A program made the position numbers and the translations under genes. A stretch of 64,000 nucleotides of DNA from positions 12,593,264 to 12,657,263 of the forward strand of contig JABAKD010000025.1 of NCBI GenBank assembly GCA_012845835.1, read 5' to 3'. This stretch comes from Undaria pinnatifida. Taxonomy: Eukaryota; Sar; Phaeophyceae; Laminariales; Alariaceae. Below are positions 10,920-21,707 of the stretch, piece by piece (positions within the stretch are counted from its first letter, which is position 1; each line of letters begins with the position of its first letter). The notes beneath the pieces were generated by a model, which saw only the letters and a list, made by a program, of their open reading frames with translations, had not been told where the DNA came from and did not search any database.

Positions 10920-12604
10920 TTAGAGATGCCGACAGTGGATAGCGCTGCCGCGGCCTTTACGTGTCGTCAGCTCTGCGTCTCTCCGTCTCATGCCATTTCC
11001 GCATGAACAACTCGGCTCCCTCCTCTACCCGTCGAAACCATCTGCCGGCCTTCTGAGCAGGCTTTCGCCAGCCTTCGAATTCCATTCCAAAGCCGATATA
11101 TCCTCCTTCAGATGCATCAACCAACCTGTATCTTTCCCCCTTGAGTAGCCCTTACCCCCAACAAGCTCCCCAAACATCACCCTCTGTGGCACACGCTCCT
11201 CCTTTTTACGTGCTACAAATCCCGCAAACAATATCCTCGGTTTGCGCACTACCGCCTCCATGCTCTCGGAAGCTGTCTTGGTAAGCGTGTCGACGTACGA
11301 TAGGATTTGATCGTCGCGCTTCCGTTTCCGCCATCCGAGGCATCGGAGGAGCATGGAGTGGTGAACCCGTCGTAGCCTGTCATACTCAGGCTTGTTCGGG
11401 CTCCACGTCATGCCTCCGTAGAATAGTAGTCTCGATCACCTCGGCTTTCAGCAACCGCACTTTCAACCGTAAGCACACACCCGGGCGATCAAAGATTTCC
11501 ATCCTGTGCCGGTGGAAGCATGCACAGGCCCTCTGAAGACGCCGCGTCATTTCAATGCCAAGTTCTCTGCCTGCGGTAACAGCCCCGCCCAAGTACACAA
11601 ACTCTATTGTTTGTTTTCATGCCTGTCCGGCTGCATTGATGGTGAACGACCCCTTCCCCCCGTATTTGGTTTGCAGGCACATTATCTCTGTTTTCCCGTT
11701 GGAGACCGTAAGCCCCAACGCCGAGCACGCAGTCACGATCACCGCCATCATCCTCTCCAGTCTTTCTGGTGATCGCGATGCGATGCCCGCATTGTCTGCG
11801 TACAGCATACCCACAATCTCTGCATCTTCTCCCCCTCCTGCCCCCTCCGCCCGTCAGCTTTGCCTGTGCGTGAAGTGCCCTTTTTCTCGCCTTTCTCCTT
11901 CCGTTGGGGCTGCACCATTTGTCCGTGATGGCTGCATTAGCGAGGAAGCGTTTCTCGGCGACACACAGTATCGTCGTGAAAAACAGGTTGAACAACAGTG
12001 GCGCGGGCACGCATTCTTGCCTGAGACCTTGCCCCACGTCGAACTTATCCGAGCACTCTCCATCATCCAACTGCACGCATGCTGCATGCCGTCGTGGAAT
12101 TGTCGGATGACGGCGAGCATTCTCGGTGGCACGCCAAAACGAGCAAGAACATCCCACAGAAGGGTTCGGTCGACGGAGTCATATGCTTTGGTGAGGTCGA
12201 TAAATCACAAGTACAACGGAGTGTCCTTCTTCCGCGCTAGTTCCTGCAGTCGTCGTACTACGAACATCATGTCAACCGTCGAGCGTTGGGGTCTGAACCC
12301 ACAACGTTCCTCCGGCAGAATGTTCTCGCGTTCTCAGTAGTCACTGAGGCGACCCGCGATGACTTCGAGGAGTACTTTGCCGGCGTGAGCCACGAGGCAG
12401 ATGCCACGATAATTGCCACACTCAGTCCGATCTTTCTAGTTGCGAAGCACCTCATTGAGTCAATCGTTGCACCTCTCCGCTGTTGCGGCAAGTTACCTCC
12501 CCACCACACAGCGACGATGATATCGTGGAACTTTCCGAGAGTGTGTTCAATTCTCCTTCATCGGCCAAAACCTTCAAGAGCTCGGCCGGGAGCACCAAGC
12601 GTTT

Positions 12605-12908
12605 AATTGCACGTACGTGCAAGGTTTTTAGAATTGCACGTAAACTCAATACAGCCCCTGCCGACCTCGAGAGCAGACCGAGAGCCCCCCAAAGGGTTGG
12701 GTTGGGGTAAGGGTTAGGGTTAGGGTTAGGGTTAGGGTTAGGGTTAGGGTTAGGGTTAGGGTTAGGGTTAGGGTCGGGTCTGGGGTCGGGTTGGTCTGGG
12801 CAGCGCAGCCGTCGTTTTGTGCGGGCCTGCACATAGGGAGCCCCCATACATAAATCGCTATTGAATTTACGTGCAATTCTGAAAAACCTTGCGCGCGTAC
12901 GTGCAATT
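12605..12908. mobile_element. Inverted-repeat element with an interstitial telomeric core
   Basis: A 304 bp element. Its left end, AATTGCACGTACGTGCAAGG, and a following AGAATTGCACGTAAACTCAATA-like part (12605-12651) are repeated in inverted orientation at about 12858-12908, with few mismatches. Between them lies a (TTAGGG)n array. It interrupts the 5' part of the LINE remnant, so it inserted later. No clear target duplication was found. Confidence 0.7.
12709..12772 (+). repeat. Interstitial (TTAGGG)n array, about 10 units
   Basis: About ten GGGTTA units in a row, beginning after GGGTTGGGGTAA and ending in GGGTCGGG variants. The telomere-type hexamer is internal to a TIR-bounded element and flanked by ordinary repeats, so this is not a chromosome end. 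Confidence 0.9.
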
Positions 12909-13035
12909 TCACGGGAGCCGGACCGGGAGACCATTAGTCTATGGATCTCTGGCACGTCGTAGGCCGACTCCTGATTTCACTTTTTATATGTTTCTGGTGG
13001 AGGCATGAATTGCGCCAGCTGTGACATATGCGTTT

Positions 13036-13155
13036 ACCACCTTTGGTTTGCTTGTGTTTTCCCCCCTGGGGTATTCCCAGCTGCAGAGTGACTGGAGCCT
13101 GTCCTCCTGTGACCACGGACGTATTTGATGATGCGAGTTAATGTGAGAACAACAA
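13036..13155 (+). repeat. Family D repeat with (AAC)n tail, copy 1
   Basis: It contains CTTTGGTTTGCTTGTGTTTT, GACTGGAGCCTGTCC, TGTGACCACGGAC and TGCGAGTTAATGTGAGAA, then an AACAACAAC tail. It recurs at 20495-20580, 32186-32305 and 32355-32470. The simple (AAC)n tail suggests a short retroposon or the 3' end of a LINE. Confidence 0.65.
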
Positions 13156-13544
13156 CAGCATATTGTAAATATTCTACGCTCTTAATATAGTCAATCCTCC
13201 CATTCTTCCCAAATTACAGGCTGCCACTTCAATTTAAACCCGCAACCCCCTTGGTTGGGTGGGTGGGAGGGAAATCTTCAATTCTTCCGCCTTCAACCTC
13301 CCACCTCACAACATCAGTGGTTCCGCGCGTGCTAATCAAACACCTACCAGTTCCCTGTACCCTGCTTTATTCGCTTTTGCTTTTGTGCTACCCTCCGTAT
13401 CCTTCCTTCTCTCCTGAATGATCGAGCTCCTTACCTCAACTAGCTCGCTATCTCGCACTAAAATATTCCCTCATGAACACGCCTTCCAAGTATATTTAAG
13501 ATTCCTTCCCGCTCCACAACCCTCACAGACTCTTCCTACGTTCA
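13155..13544 (+). repeat. Right ~390 bp direct repeat (LTR-like)
   Basis: Matches 8128-8520. It is interrupted at its right end, after CTACGTTCA, by the poly-T end of a minus-strand SINE-1. Confidence 0.7.
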
Positions 13545-13858
13545 TTTTTTTTTTTTTTTTTTTTTCGCACACTTTTACTTTCCTGCTTCTGGACATGCCG
13601 TGGTCACAGGTGTCTTCCCTTCTCCTCGCCGGTTCTTGCCTTCAATTTTTATCGCGCATAGGGTTCAGTAATCCCACTGCTCGTCGATTGTTCATCAAGT
13701 GTTGCTAACTCACGCTCTCGCGCTTTCCGCAAGTCAATTTGTCCACAAGAAAAAGTCCCAACGAATTTATACGAGTATGCACTCGGCGGGGCTCGAACTC
13801 ACGAAACTGACCTATACCAGGCTCGAGGATAACCTGATACGCCACCGGGGCGACCGGT
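13545..13858 (-). mobile_element. SINE-1 (tRNA-derived), copy 1
   Basis: Read on the minus strand it begins ACCGGTCGCCCCGGTGGCGT and continues with GTATCAGGTTATCCTCGAGC. It has a B-box-like GAGCTCGAA and ends in a poly-A tail (poly-T at 13545-13565 on +). The head resembles a tRNA with A and B boxes for RNA polymerase III, so this is a tRNA-derived SINE. Near-identical copies are at 28102-28412, 45640-45950 and 59180-59492. Confidence 0.85.
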
Positions 13859-15600
13859 ACACTATCTTACACTGTCGTGGCGGACCCCTACTGGCCATGA
13901 TGAATATATTGGTGTGTGTTCCTCCATGTGTGTGTGTGTGTTCTTCACATTAAACCGTTCTTCTACTCGTCGACATCCAGCCATAGAATTAGCTAGTGCC
14001 GAGCCGAGGGTCAGGGCAATTTGCGAATTTGTCATTCTTGGTTTCAGCAAAGACCTTTCTTTGCTTGCTGCGCCCAGCAGATAGAGCGTGGGAGCCTATA
14101 ATGTTGCAATAATAGCGCCAAGAGGCAGAGCAGGCAGCAGCTGCATGTAGTGAGTGGCGTTCCGTTTAGCACTTTATATGGGCATATAGTGTAGACTATA
14201 CATAGTCTTTGGACAAAGTGATATCACAGCGATTAAAAATACCTGGTGGTATAGACTAGACTAAATACGCATGCCGCAGACTTTATATACTAACTAATAC
14301 TGCTGCTGCATGCTGCTACGATTGATTATTTCCAACATTTCGTTTTTGTCTGTTTCGCGGACCCGGCGGTGGGAGAATTTGACAACTCGTCATCCTTTGT
14401 TTGATTCCGGCAAAAAACCCCGTCATTCTGTGTTTGCATCAAATACAAAAATAATAGTGAACATAGTTGCTCGACAATTGTGTGGGGCGGATGGTGGGGG
14501 CCGACGACGCGAGAGGCCGGCTTCATTCAGGAGGCACCACAGAACAATGGCAATAAAATGTTAACTTAATCAAGAGGTGGGCTTGCGGGATGTACCTGGC
14601 AGAAGACAGGTACCAGGTATATAGTCTAATACAACTGCTATTGTAGCCTAGACAATACCTTTTTTTTGGTGTCTGATAGAGGTGGTTAATTAACACAGGA
14701 AGGAGATATTAATACGGCCTGACAATCAATGCAGCATTGACAAACGCACGAACACCGACAAACAACTAGTCTATAGTCTACATATGGCGAGAAACGTAAA
14801 CTATGACACGCAAGTTAGCAAACTTGCAGGGGACAGATATATAGTCTGGACTAGAACAACGACCTACCCTAATAAGTAATCGAGTCTGGATCCCCAGGAT
14901 ACCTGGTAGTTAATTATTGTTCGATTGCCATCCGTGCAGTGGTGCGAGTTTCATCGTTGATCACACGCATAGACTAGCTTTCCCTAAAAAAGAAAACAGC
15001 GGAAACAGAAGGAAGCCCATGCACAAATAAAGGTTCCAAGTTTGATTTGTGGGGAGTCGAGGTAGGAGCCGAGGACGCTGGAGGCTAGCCCCAGGAGCCA
15101 GGAGGTATACGTACCATTAATATCGCCAGCCGCATCCAAGTAAAAGTGAGTCCAGATAGATCGTTCTTGTCCGTGCCTCGTGGGCCTTTAGTCTATAATG
15201 TATGTGGAGATTATTTAGCATGTGGACTACTCTTTCTTTTTGTATCGGGCACAAAATATCGTACGAAGTGTATCGTTGACGAATAAATATTATTGTAGAT
15301 GTAACACGAGGAAGTACTTCACCAGTGCTTCTTCTTCTTCTGTGGTAGTAGTTGTTGTTGTTGTCGGGCCCTACCTAGAGGGTTATCAACCTTGTTGTGT
15401 CATTCATTGACAACTACCGCATTGAAAAGACAGAAAAGAAGCTTTCGTTGCGGCGTGAACGAGGAAGATGAGGATCTGCCGTTCCGTGGTTGTGGTAGTC
15501 GTGGTTGAGGTGTTGGTAGCCGCGGCGGCGGCGGCGGGGAGGAGGTCCTTCTACGCAACCCTTGAGCTGATTTGCGGCAAGAGAGGTAGCTAGTAGAGTA
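13859..15600. other. No gene seen; family B head fragment at 13925-13980
   Basis: The segment has a (GT)n run at 13913-13940 followed by the ATTAAACCGTT head of family B. The rest is unassigned, with frequent short TATAGTCTA-like motifs and a (GTT)n/(GTA)n run at 15345-15365. No long frame with recognisable protein content exists. Confidence 0.4.
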
Positions 15601-15604
15601 ATTA

Positions 15605-15830
15605 ATTGTGCGTTGTCATCACAATCAAAAACCGTTCTTTCTACTCGACGACATCATCAGGCCGTGATGATTTTTCATCCTCCACAGAGAGATGATACTG
15701 ATTCATTTTGTGGCCACAGACGGGGACACACGGTGCGCCAGAGAAATAACAAACACCCGCAAGTCAATCAAGCAGCAAGGCATAGCGATAGAAGAGCGAA
15801 AAGCTAGCGTATACCGGGTATCACACGTGA
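15605..15830 (+). repeat. Dispersed repeat family B, copy 2
   Basis: Aligns with 5995-6235 through the GTGCGTTGTC...AACCGTT head, the GATGATTTTTCATCC block and the GCTAGCGTATACCGGGTA end. Confidence 0.6.
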
Positions 15831-16595
15831 ACTGACGTGGACATGAAATTGAAAAATAGAAGGCAAAACATGTTCGAGATAAAACATATACCATCGCATA
15901 TATCGTGCAACAAACAATGCAATCACTTGACACCAGGACACGCGATCCTTCTTACTATCTATCGAGAGCTGTACAGAGCTGTACTGCGTGCGCTGTATTG
16001 GCGGCGGGAGAAGGTGCACATTTTGTTGGGGCTTCGGGTTTGCCTAGATGTCGTCATGCCGTCTTGGTCCTGTTTTGAATCTCCCTAAAGCAGCTGCCCA
16101 AAAAGGTCACGTCGTGGTCCTGCTGGTCATGCTAGTAGTCCTGCTAAGATCTCCCTAAAGCAGCCCCCCCCCCGCAAAAAAACCCGGTGATACACATTAT
16201 TATTTGACATTTCCAATCATTTTTACCCGGTGATGTTATTATCTAGGGCCCACTTCGACCGATATTCCAAGGATATTTCGTACCTGGTACCGGTTCTGCT
16301 GTATGGGTCAGGGGTATCGTTAAGGTAAGTTTCATGGTTATGAACAACACACTACTAACTGTAAGACACCCCCAACCAAAAAAAGGGTCGTGACGACTCG
16401 TGACCACTGGTCCTGGTCCCATTGAGTGTGTGTTCAACTGATCAGTCCACCTCACCTACTATTAATACATCCAGGACAACCAGTGCCCGCGGTGATCTTT
16501 CATAGAGCTGAGAGAGACGAGCTCTGTGGTAACAAACTACGAAGCAGAGATACACAATTCAAATACAGCATGGGTGCTTTGCCCATGCATGCAAT
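15831..16595. other. No gene seen; short duplicated motif
   Basis: A block ending CTCCCTAAAGCAGC occurs at about 16079-16095 and again at 16149-16166. Nothing else was recognised. Confidence 0.35.
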
Positions 16596-17003
16596 GCCGG
16601 TCGCCCCCGTAGTCTAGTGGTTACCTTTGAATGCCAAGCACTATTAATAGTGGTATAGTTGGTTTTTTTGGAGTTCGAATCCCATACGTGTACAAGTAAG
16701 TATGGGTCAGACTTTTGAGTTTATTTGCAAAAATCAAAATAGGAAGAATCAACTGTTGAGAGCGCTTACGTAGCAGCGTGCATAGATAGGCACAGCAGTT
16801 GGATGCGAGTCGACCAGTGGGAAGAAATAGCCGGGATCTTCTCGGGATAAAAACGAAGGCACGTACCGTTTTGGGGACGGGGGAGAAGATCCTTCTTGTT
16901 ACCGTGGATCTGAGCTACGTATGTATGTGCATGGAGACAGACAGGAGAGAGAAAAGGGCGAAGATTCTGGATGATTTAGGACGAAAAGAAACAAATCAAA
17001 GAC
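16596..17003 (+). mobile_element. SINE-2 (tRNA-derived), copy 1
   Basis: It begins GCCGGTCGCCCCCGTAGTCT with an A-box-like GTCTAGTGGTTA and a B-box GAGTTCGAATCCC. The body shares AAAATAGGA, ATCAACTG-TGAGAGCGC, TAGCAGCGTG and the GGATCTGAGCTAC block with the copy at 17122. The tRNA part lacks a closable acceptor stem, so it is a SINE head, not a tRNA gene. The 3' limit is approximate. Confidence 0.7.
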
Positions 17004-17121
17004 CAAAACCGAAAAGGCAACCGCGCGTAAGCCTAAACAATTATATGCAAGTCAGCACACCAGACTATTTGCTAGGGCAGGGCCTTGGTAACTCTAGCTA
17101 GTACAGTAGTAGTATATATAT

Positions 17122-17444
17122 GCCGGTCGCCCCGGTGGTTTATTTGTTACCACTAGCGTTGATCCTTGCGTTCGATTCCCACCGTGGTGAGATTTGACAT
17201 TTTTTGCAAAATGCAAAAATAGGATCAACTGCTGAGAGCGCCTAGCAGCGTGGGTAGGTACAATTCGACGCGGGTCGACGAGCAAATAAAATGCTGGATT
17301 CTTTTTGCGTTAAAAGTGAGGGCGCGCACTGCAGTGGGGAGGGGAGAGGCGGGCCCGCTATTTCGCCCCGGATCTGAGCTACTACTGGGAGGGAGCAGAA
17401 GAGTAATGCGAGGATAATAAATGGGATGGAGAAAAAAAAAAAAA
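17122..17444 (+). mobile_element. SINE-2 (tRNA-derived), copy 2
   Basis: Same family as 16596-17003, in the same orientation about 120 bp downstream. It has a GCGTTCGATTCCC B box, the CTGAGAGCGCCTAGCAGCGT body block and a 13-base poly-A tail at 17432-17444. Confidence 0.75.
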
Positions 17445-17487
17445 TGTACGGGCTGCGTCATAAGCCAGTACGACGACCAGTGCACTG

Positions 17488-17620
17488 GTGGTCGCGGCTT
17501 CGCCGCGACCCCTGCCCCCCCCGCGACTGGTGAGGGGGCGACGCCGGAGGCGGCCCCGATAGGCCCTGCTGGAGGCGCCCTGTCAGAGGCACGTTTTTAC
17601 GGGCTTTCACTATATATAGC
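17488..17620. other. GC-rich hairpin region
   Basis: GTCGCGGCTTCGCCGCGAC forms a perfect short stem-loop, followed by more GC-rich sequence with GCCGGAGGCGGCC. No coding context. Confidence 0.4.
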
Positions 17621-17864
17621 CAAAAAAATACGTCGTCTTAAGACCATGTTTCAAATGCAACATACATGATGACGGTATATTGATTAATAATGAATACAAA
17701 GAGCAAAAAAAGCACGCGAAGCGTGTGATGGTTGGGGGTGCGCACAAAAACGGCACACTCCAACTCGCAGCGTACGTACGGTGGATACTGGAAAGGTGGG
17801 AGACAATTGTGTTCTAAAACATGTTTCAAGTATCCAGAGACCCGAATCGCTACAATTTGCGAAA

Positions 17865-19610
17865 CATATACACATTGGAAAAATAAGTCGGGCAGCCAGA
17901 TATGTTAATATTGCGTTTGACCACACCACCAACCCATTACGTTGGGTATTTCGTGCTTGCCGTCTGCATGATGGCCTCCCAACTTATGCCAAACGAAGTA
18001 TAACTAACGAAGTAACGTAAGTGAGCGCGGGTACACCAAGCATTTTCACTTCTCCCCCTCGTGTTCAATGGTGGTGACGTTACATGGTGACTACATCACC
18101 TCGCCTGTTGTATTTTGAAATATATATGTAACTCTTATAATAATTAGCGATGTCAGAGTTCCACACCGGCACGGTGAAATCATGGTAGTTACATGATTGT
18201 ACCTATCGATTGAAATATTCTATCTTGCGATCCATCATGTACAAAAACAAATTACTTAGCTATAACATGAATCTGCCACAATAATAAACAATACCAGACA
18301 GGTGATATACAGGGATGTACTATTGCTACAACTGTCAGATTTGTCCGCTTCAAGGATTTATAGTTTCCGCGCACATATTGAAGTGTTCCGCCCGCCCCCC
18401 GCCCCCCGCCCCCCGCCCCCCCCGATCCCTCTTGTTAAATGCCCCATCAAAAATCAAAACCTGCCAGAGTAGTAAAAATCTACCAGTCAGCTGATATCAC
18501 CTCGTTATCTTTCTAGCCATCCATGCCGGAGCTCCAATTTATTTCCGCCCCCCCCACCCCCCCCCTTTTCGCCCCCGTTCCCTCTTGTTCAAATGACCCA
18601 CCCAACATCGAAATCGGCCAGAGTAATAAACACTTCTACGAAATTTATATCACGTCATTATCTTTCTAGCCATCCATGACGTAGCTTTAATTCATCCCCC
18701 CCCCTCCCCCCCCCCCCCCCCCCCTCCAACACCCCCTCATTCCCCGCCACCCGCACGATCGCCTAGACCTAGCACCACGCGTACAGCCAGCCCATACATA
18801 TATGCGACCTAAACCTGTTAAATACCCTCCCCCCCCCCCCCCCCCCCTTATTTTTCCCTGCTTCCTCTTGGCTCAAACGCCCCACCTAACATCGAAATCA
18901 CCTCATTATCTTTCTAGAGCCATCCATGCCGTTGCTCTAATTCATCTCCCCCCCCCCCCCAAAGCCCCCTCCTTCCCCACCACCCGCACCAGCGCCTAGA
19001 CCTAGCACCACGAGTATAGCAAACCCCTACATTTACGCCATCTAAAGCTGTGAAATACCCTTTGGCCATCCACCCCCCGCCTCCCACCCCCTCGAATACT
19101 CCGGCCTCCCCACACTGGTTGTACGACTTACAGGATATACATATTTAACTGGTGCATTCCTTCCAAAACCGTCAGATTTATCCCCTTGAATGATTTATAG
19201 TTTCCACGCACATTTTGAGTTGCCCCGCCCATCCTGCCCCCCCCCTCCCGCGCTCCCTCTTGTTCAAACCCATGCCCCCACGCCCTTAAAAACTCCGCCC
19301 TCCCCTCACCGGTTATACGACTTGCAGAATTCACTTGATAAAAGGATACATTTCCCTTCACAGCTGTCAGATTTTGTCCGCCTCAGAAACGGGTTTTATA
19401 GTTTCCGCGCACAGACTGACTAACATCACCCTGTGTTGACCCTGGTAGCTACACTGTACTTCCAAGGGGAGTCGCCGACCTATGTCCTTAATGAGGACAC
19501 ACAACCCGTAATTCGCGCGATCGGAGTATCACACACAGCTTGCAAAGATGAGTTTCGACAAAATTTTCGATCTCATAGCTGGTGGAGTGTATTTTTATTT
19601 TTATAACATA
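17865..19610 (+). repeat. P repeat cluster 2
   Basis: The leading part (17865-18315) matches 58860-59180, sharing AGATATGTTAA, the GACCACAC-ACCAACC block, the TCTGCATGAT block and ATCGATTGAAATATTCTATC. It is followed by modules separated by long poly-C runs: CTCTTGTTCAAA-GCCCCA, ATCACCTCATTATCTTTCTAG, CCATCCATGCCG, ACCTAGCACCACGCGTATAG and finally the terminal block ending AAGATGAGTTTCGACAAAAT. Modules appear two to three times in diverged form. Confidence 0.75.
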
Positions 19611-20494
19611 GTCTAGAACGAATACCTGGCACACCTGGCTTGTATTTATTAGGAAAGATGCACTGCTGTGGCGCCAGAGACCAAAAACAAATAATATACG
19701 AGTTGTCTAGACTACCTGTACAACCAATATTTGTAGTACGTCCCCGGCGATTCGGACTTTTACGTGCAGCTGCTATATACCCAGTATATACTATTGCTCT
19801 TCTCGTGAGGTGTAGGGGGCGTGTGGCGCACAGGCTCTCCTGTGTGCTGGTTTTAACCGTACAGCAGTAGACTATATATCGTATGGCGTTCTGCTGCTGT
19901 TTCGTGTCCGGTAAACGTAGCGATGTGGAGCCACGAAGGTCCCCCACTTGATGAGTGCAGTACGTAGCCGTACTAAAGTGGGATAAAATCGTGCCCGGCA
20001 CCCCTCTCTCGATATGGGGATGAATCACTTGTAACTAGAGTGTGAAAAATTTAGGGTTGTGAGAAATATGACCTCGCACTCCAAAGCATCGCGCATATTA
20101 AGTGGGGTACCCCCACTGCTGTGTATGTAGTACATAGATACTCGTATATGTCTGATACCATATGAAAGTCTTTGTTAAACGACCCTACGGTTGAAATACT
20201 GGAATCGGATTAATAAAACAAGAAGTTCTGCTAACGTTAAAAACAGGAAACGATTTAACCTTAAATTCGATCATGTATGTGGGAGTTTTTGTTAAATTAC
20301 CTTACCTACTCTGTTGAGATACGGAAATCGAATTCATAGACCAAAAATTGTTGCTAAAAACATTTTAAAAATAAAACGTTTTAACCATGTTCAATGATGT
20401 TGTGGACGAAAAAAAATCGCAAGTCAAAGTCATTTTCTCAACTTCAAAAATCCAGTGTTTGTTGCCTGTGGTGTCAGTCAACATTATTTACTAC
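19611..20494. other. No gene seen
   Basis: Unassigned, with several AT-rich diverged repeats such as two ACGGTTGAAATACTGGAATC-like blocks near 20185 and 20305. Confidence 0.4.
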
Positions 20495-20580
20495 AACTGA
20501 TCGAGCCTGTCCTGCGACCACGGACTTGATTATGCGAGTTAATGTGAGAACAACAACAACGGCAACAACAACAACAAAAC
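20495..20580 (+). repeat. Family D repeat with (AAC)n tail, copy 2
   Basis: GAGCCTGTCC, GACCACGGACTTGATTATGC and GAGTTAATGTGAGAAC, then a long (AAC)n tail to 20578. Confidence 0.65.
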
Positions 20581-20869
20581 TGCTGCTCTTGAAGCTCGGA
20601 ATTTGAAAACAGCGTACCAGGTATAATATATCGTCGACTAATATTACAGATTATTTACTGCTGTGTCATCGATTGCTGGCGCACACGACACGTTGTGAAG
20701 AATATATACCTACTATTATTGCTACTACAATAGATTGCTGCTGTGTCATCGATTAGTACGCCACGCGTTGACCCGTTCTCGGGAAAAAAACTCCCCAGGA
20801 ATCCAAAATCCACAATCATCGACGATTTTCGGATGTTTTTCTTACCTCCCATACGTATTATTACGCGTT

Positions 20870-21026
20870 CACGACCAGATATAGGGGACGGATACGGAAG
20901 GCGTTCGCCAGCGCCCTTCGAAAAAGTGATTTGACCGAGGAACCATACAGCACTGCCCACTGAGCTACGTAATCACCTGACTCAGTAGCTCACTGGGTAG
21001 TGCTACAATGTTGAACTGCCCAAATG
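20870..21026. repeat. Head-to-head tRNA-like fragments at the pogo insertion point
   Basis: CACTGCCCACTGAGCTACGT and AGTAGCTCACTGGGTAGTGC are near reverse complements of each other, like two SINE or tRNA 5' halves facing outward from 20970. A similar pair is at 35440-35500. The pogo-like transposon starts right after the second. Confidence 0.45.
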
Positions 21027-21048
21027 CCGTAATTGTGCGAGTCATCGC
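21027..21048 (+). repeat. Left terminal inverted repeat of pogo-like transposon
   Basis: 22 bp, perfect reverse complement of 24652-24673. Confidence 0.9.
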
Positions 21049-21049
21049 G

Positions 21050-21210
21050 CAGGCCGGAGTCATCGCATAAGCCGGAGTCATCGCATAATAAGCCGGAGTC
21101 ATCGCACCCCTGTGCGCTAATTTTTTTTCAAGTGTGGAATAATTTAATTCATTTTCCGCACCGGGGTCGGGGTCATCATACAGGGGTGCGATGACTCCGA
21201 TATTGGTGCC
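21050..21210. promoter_or_regulatory. Left subterminal motif array (putative transposase binding)
   Basis: Three direct copies of GCCGGAGTCATCGCA at about 21052, 21070 and 21093 and one inverted TGCGATGACTCCG near 21188, plus CATTTTCCGCACCGGGG, which recurs at the right end. The binding role is inferred from the layout. Confidence 0.6.
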
Positions 21211-21707
21211 ACCTTCGAGCGTGAGGTTGCATGCTGTGGCGTGTGGCCTCAGGATAAAAATTGTGCCACGATCCGTTTTTCTAGCGGTTTGTAACCGGGG
21301 CTCACCGCTGTTTGTAGCAGCTGCGTAATATCGTACATGCATGAAAAAAACTCTCGCTTTTGTTGTTTTTTATTCGGCGACCGCACTAAAAAAAAAAAAA
21401 GCACCACCGGCCCTGCCACGATGCGGTGCTGACCTACCTAGTACTGCTGTACCTCATGCAACGGAACGACGGCAGCCGAAAACTCAGTACCTGCCTACCT
21501 ACGACACACCTCCCTTCCGCCGTCTCTCCTCTCTTCGCAGACAACACAAACCAGCTCGAATCCTACCGTCACCAGTCGTTGCACTATACCTACGTCAAGT
21601 ACAGAACAAGGCACCAAACGTCTTCGTGTGTACTGGCCGAGACCACCCACCACGGGCCGTGCCCGCCGGCACATCGAATGTACCTACCGTCCCCGGCTAG
21701 AGATGAT

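Larger units (their letters stand above)
10920..12960 (-). pseudogene. LINE (non-LTR retrotransposon) reverse transcriptase remnant
   Basis: Minus-strand frame pieces line up as one LINE ORF2. From the 5' side they are: [20 protein letters not shown] (around 12430-12370), [17 protein letters not shown] (around 12025-11975), MLYADNAGIASRSPERLERM (from 11814), then a C-terminal part with YLGGAVTAGRELGIEMTRRL, CLGWRKRKRDDQ and FAGFVARKKEERVPQRVMFG. The catalytic box reads YADN instead of YADD, so one of the metal-binding aspartates is lost. Frames change at least four times. No endonuclease domain is visible, because only about 200 bp of unassigned DNA remains upstream before the right direct repeat. 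The coding sequence ends at 10920. Confidence 0.8.
8128..13544 (-). mobile_element. Direct-repeat-flanked composite: tyrosine recombinase element with LINE inside
   Basis: Two ~390 bp direct repeats enclose two decayed genes, both read on the minus strand: a tyrosine recombinase (about 8770-10805) and a non-LTR reverse transcriptase (10920-12960). Recombinase retrotransposons of the DIRS/Ngaro type have split repeats plus an RT. Cryptons have only the recombinase. The RT here looks LINE-like, so I read it as a separate insertion into a recombinase element, but a single unusual element cannot be excluded from the sequence alone. Confidence 0.5.

Noticed and set aside
11555-12340. 261-codon + strand frame
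   Set aside because: It is antisense to the LINE reverse transcriptase blocks.
12709-12772. Chromosome end
   Set aside because: The TTAGGG array is short, internal, bounded by inverted repeats and flanked by LINE sequence on both sides.
12646-12955. Asn-Pro repeat protein over TTAGGG repeats
   Set aside because: Translation of the telomere-type hexamer, not a gene.
16596-16700. Functional tRNA gene
   Set aside because: A and B boxes are present but there is no closable acceptor stem and the middle is too long; it is a SINE head.
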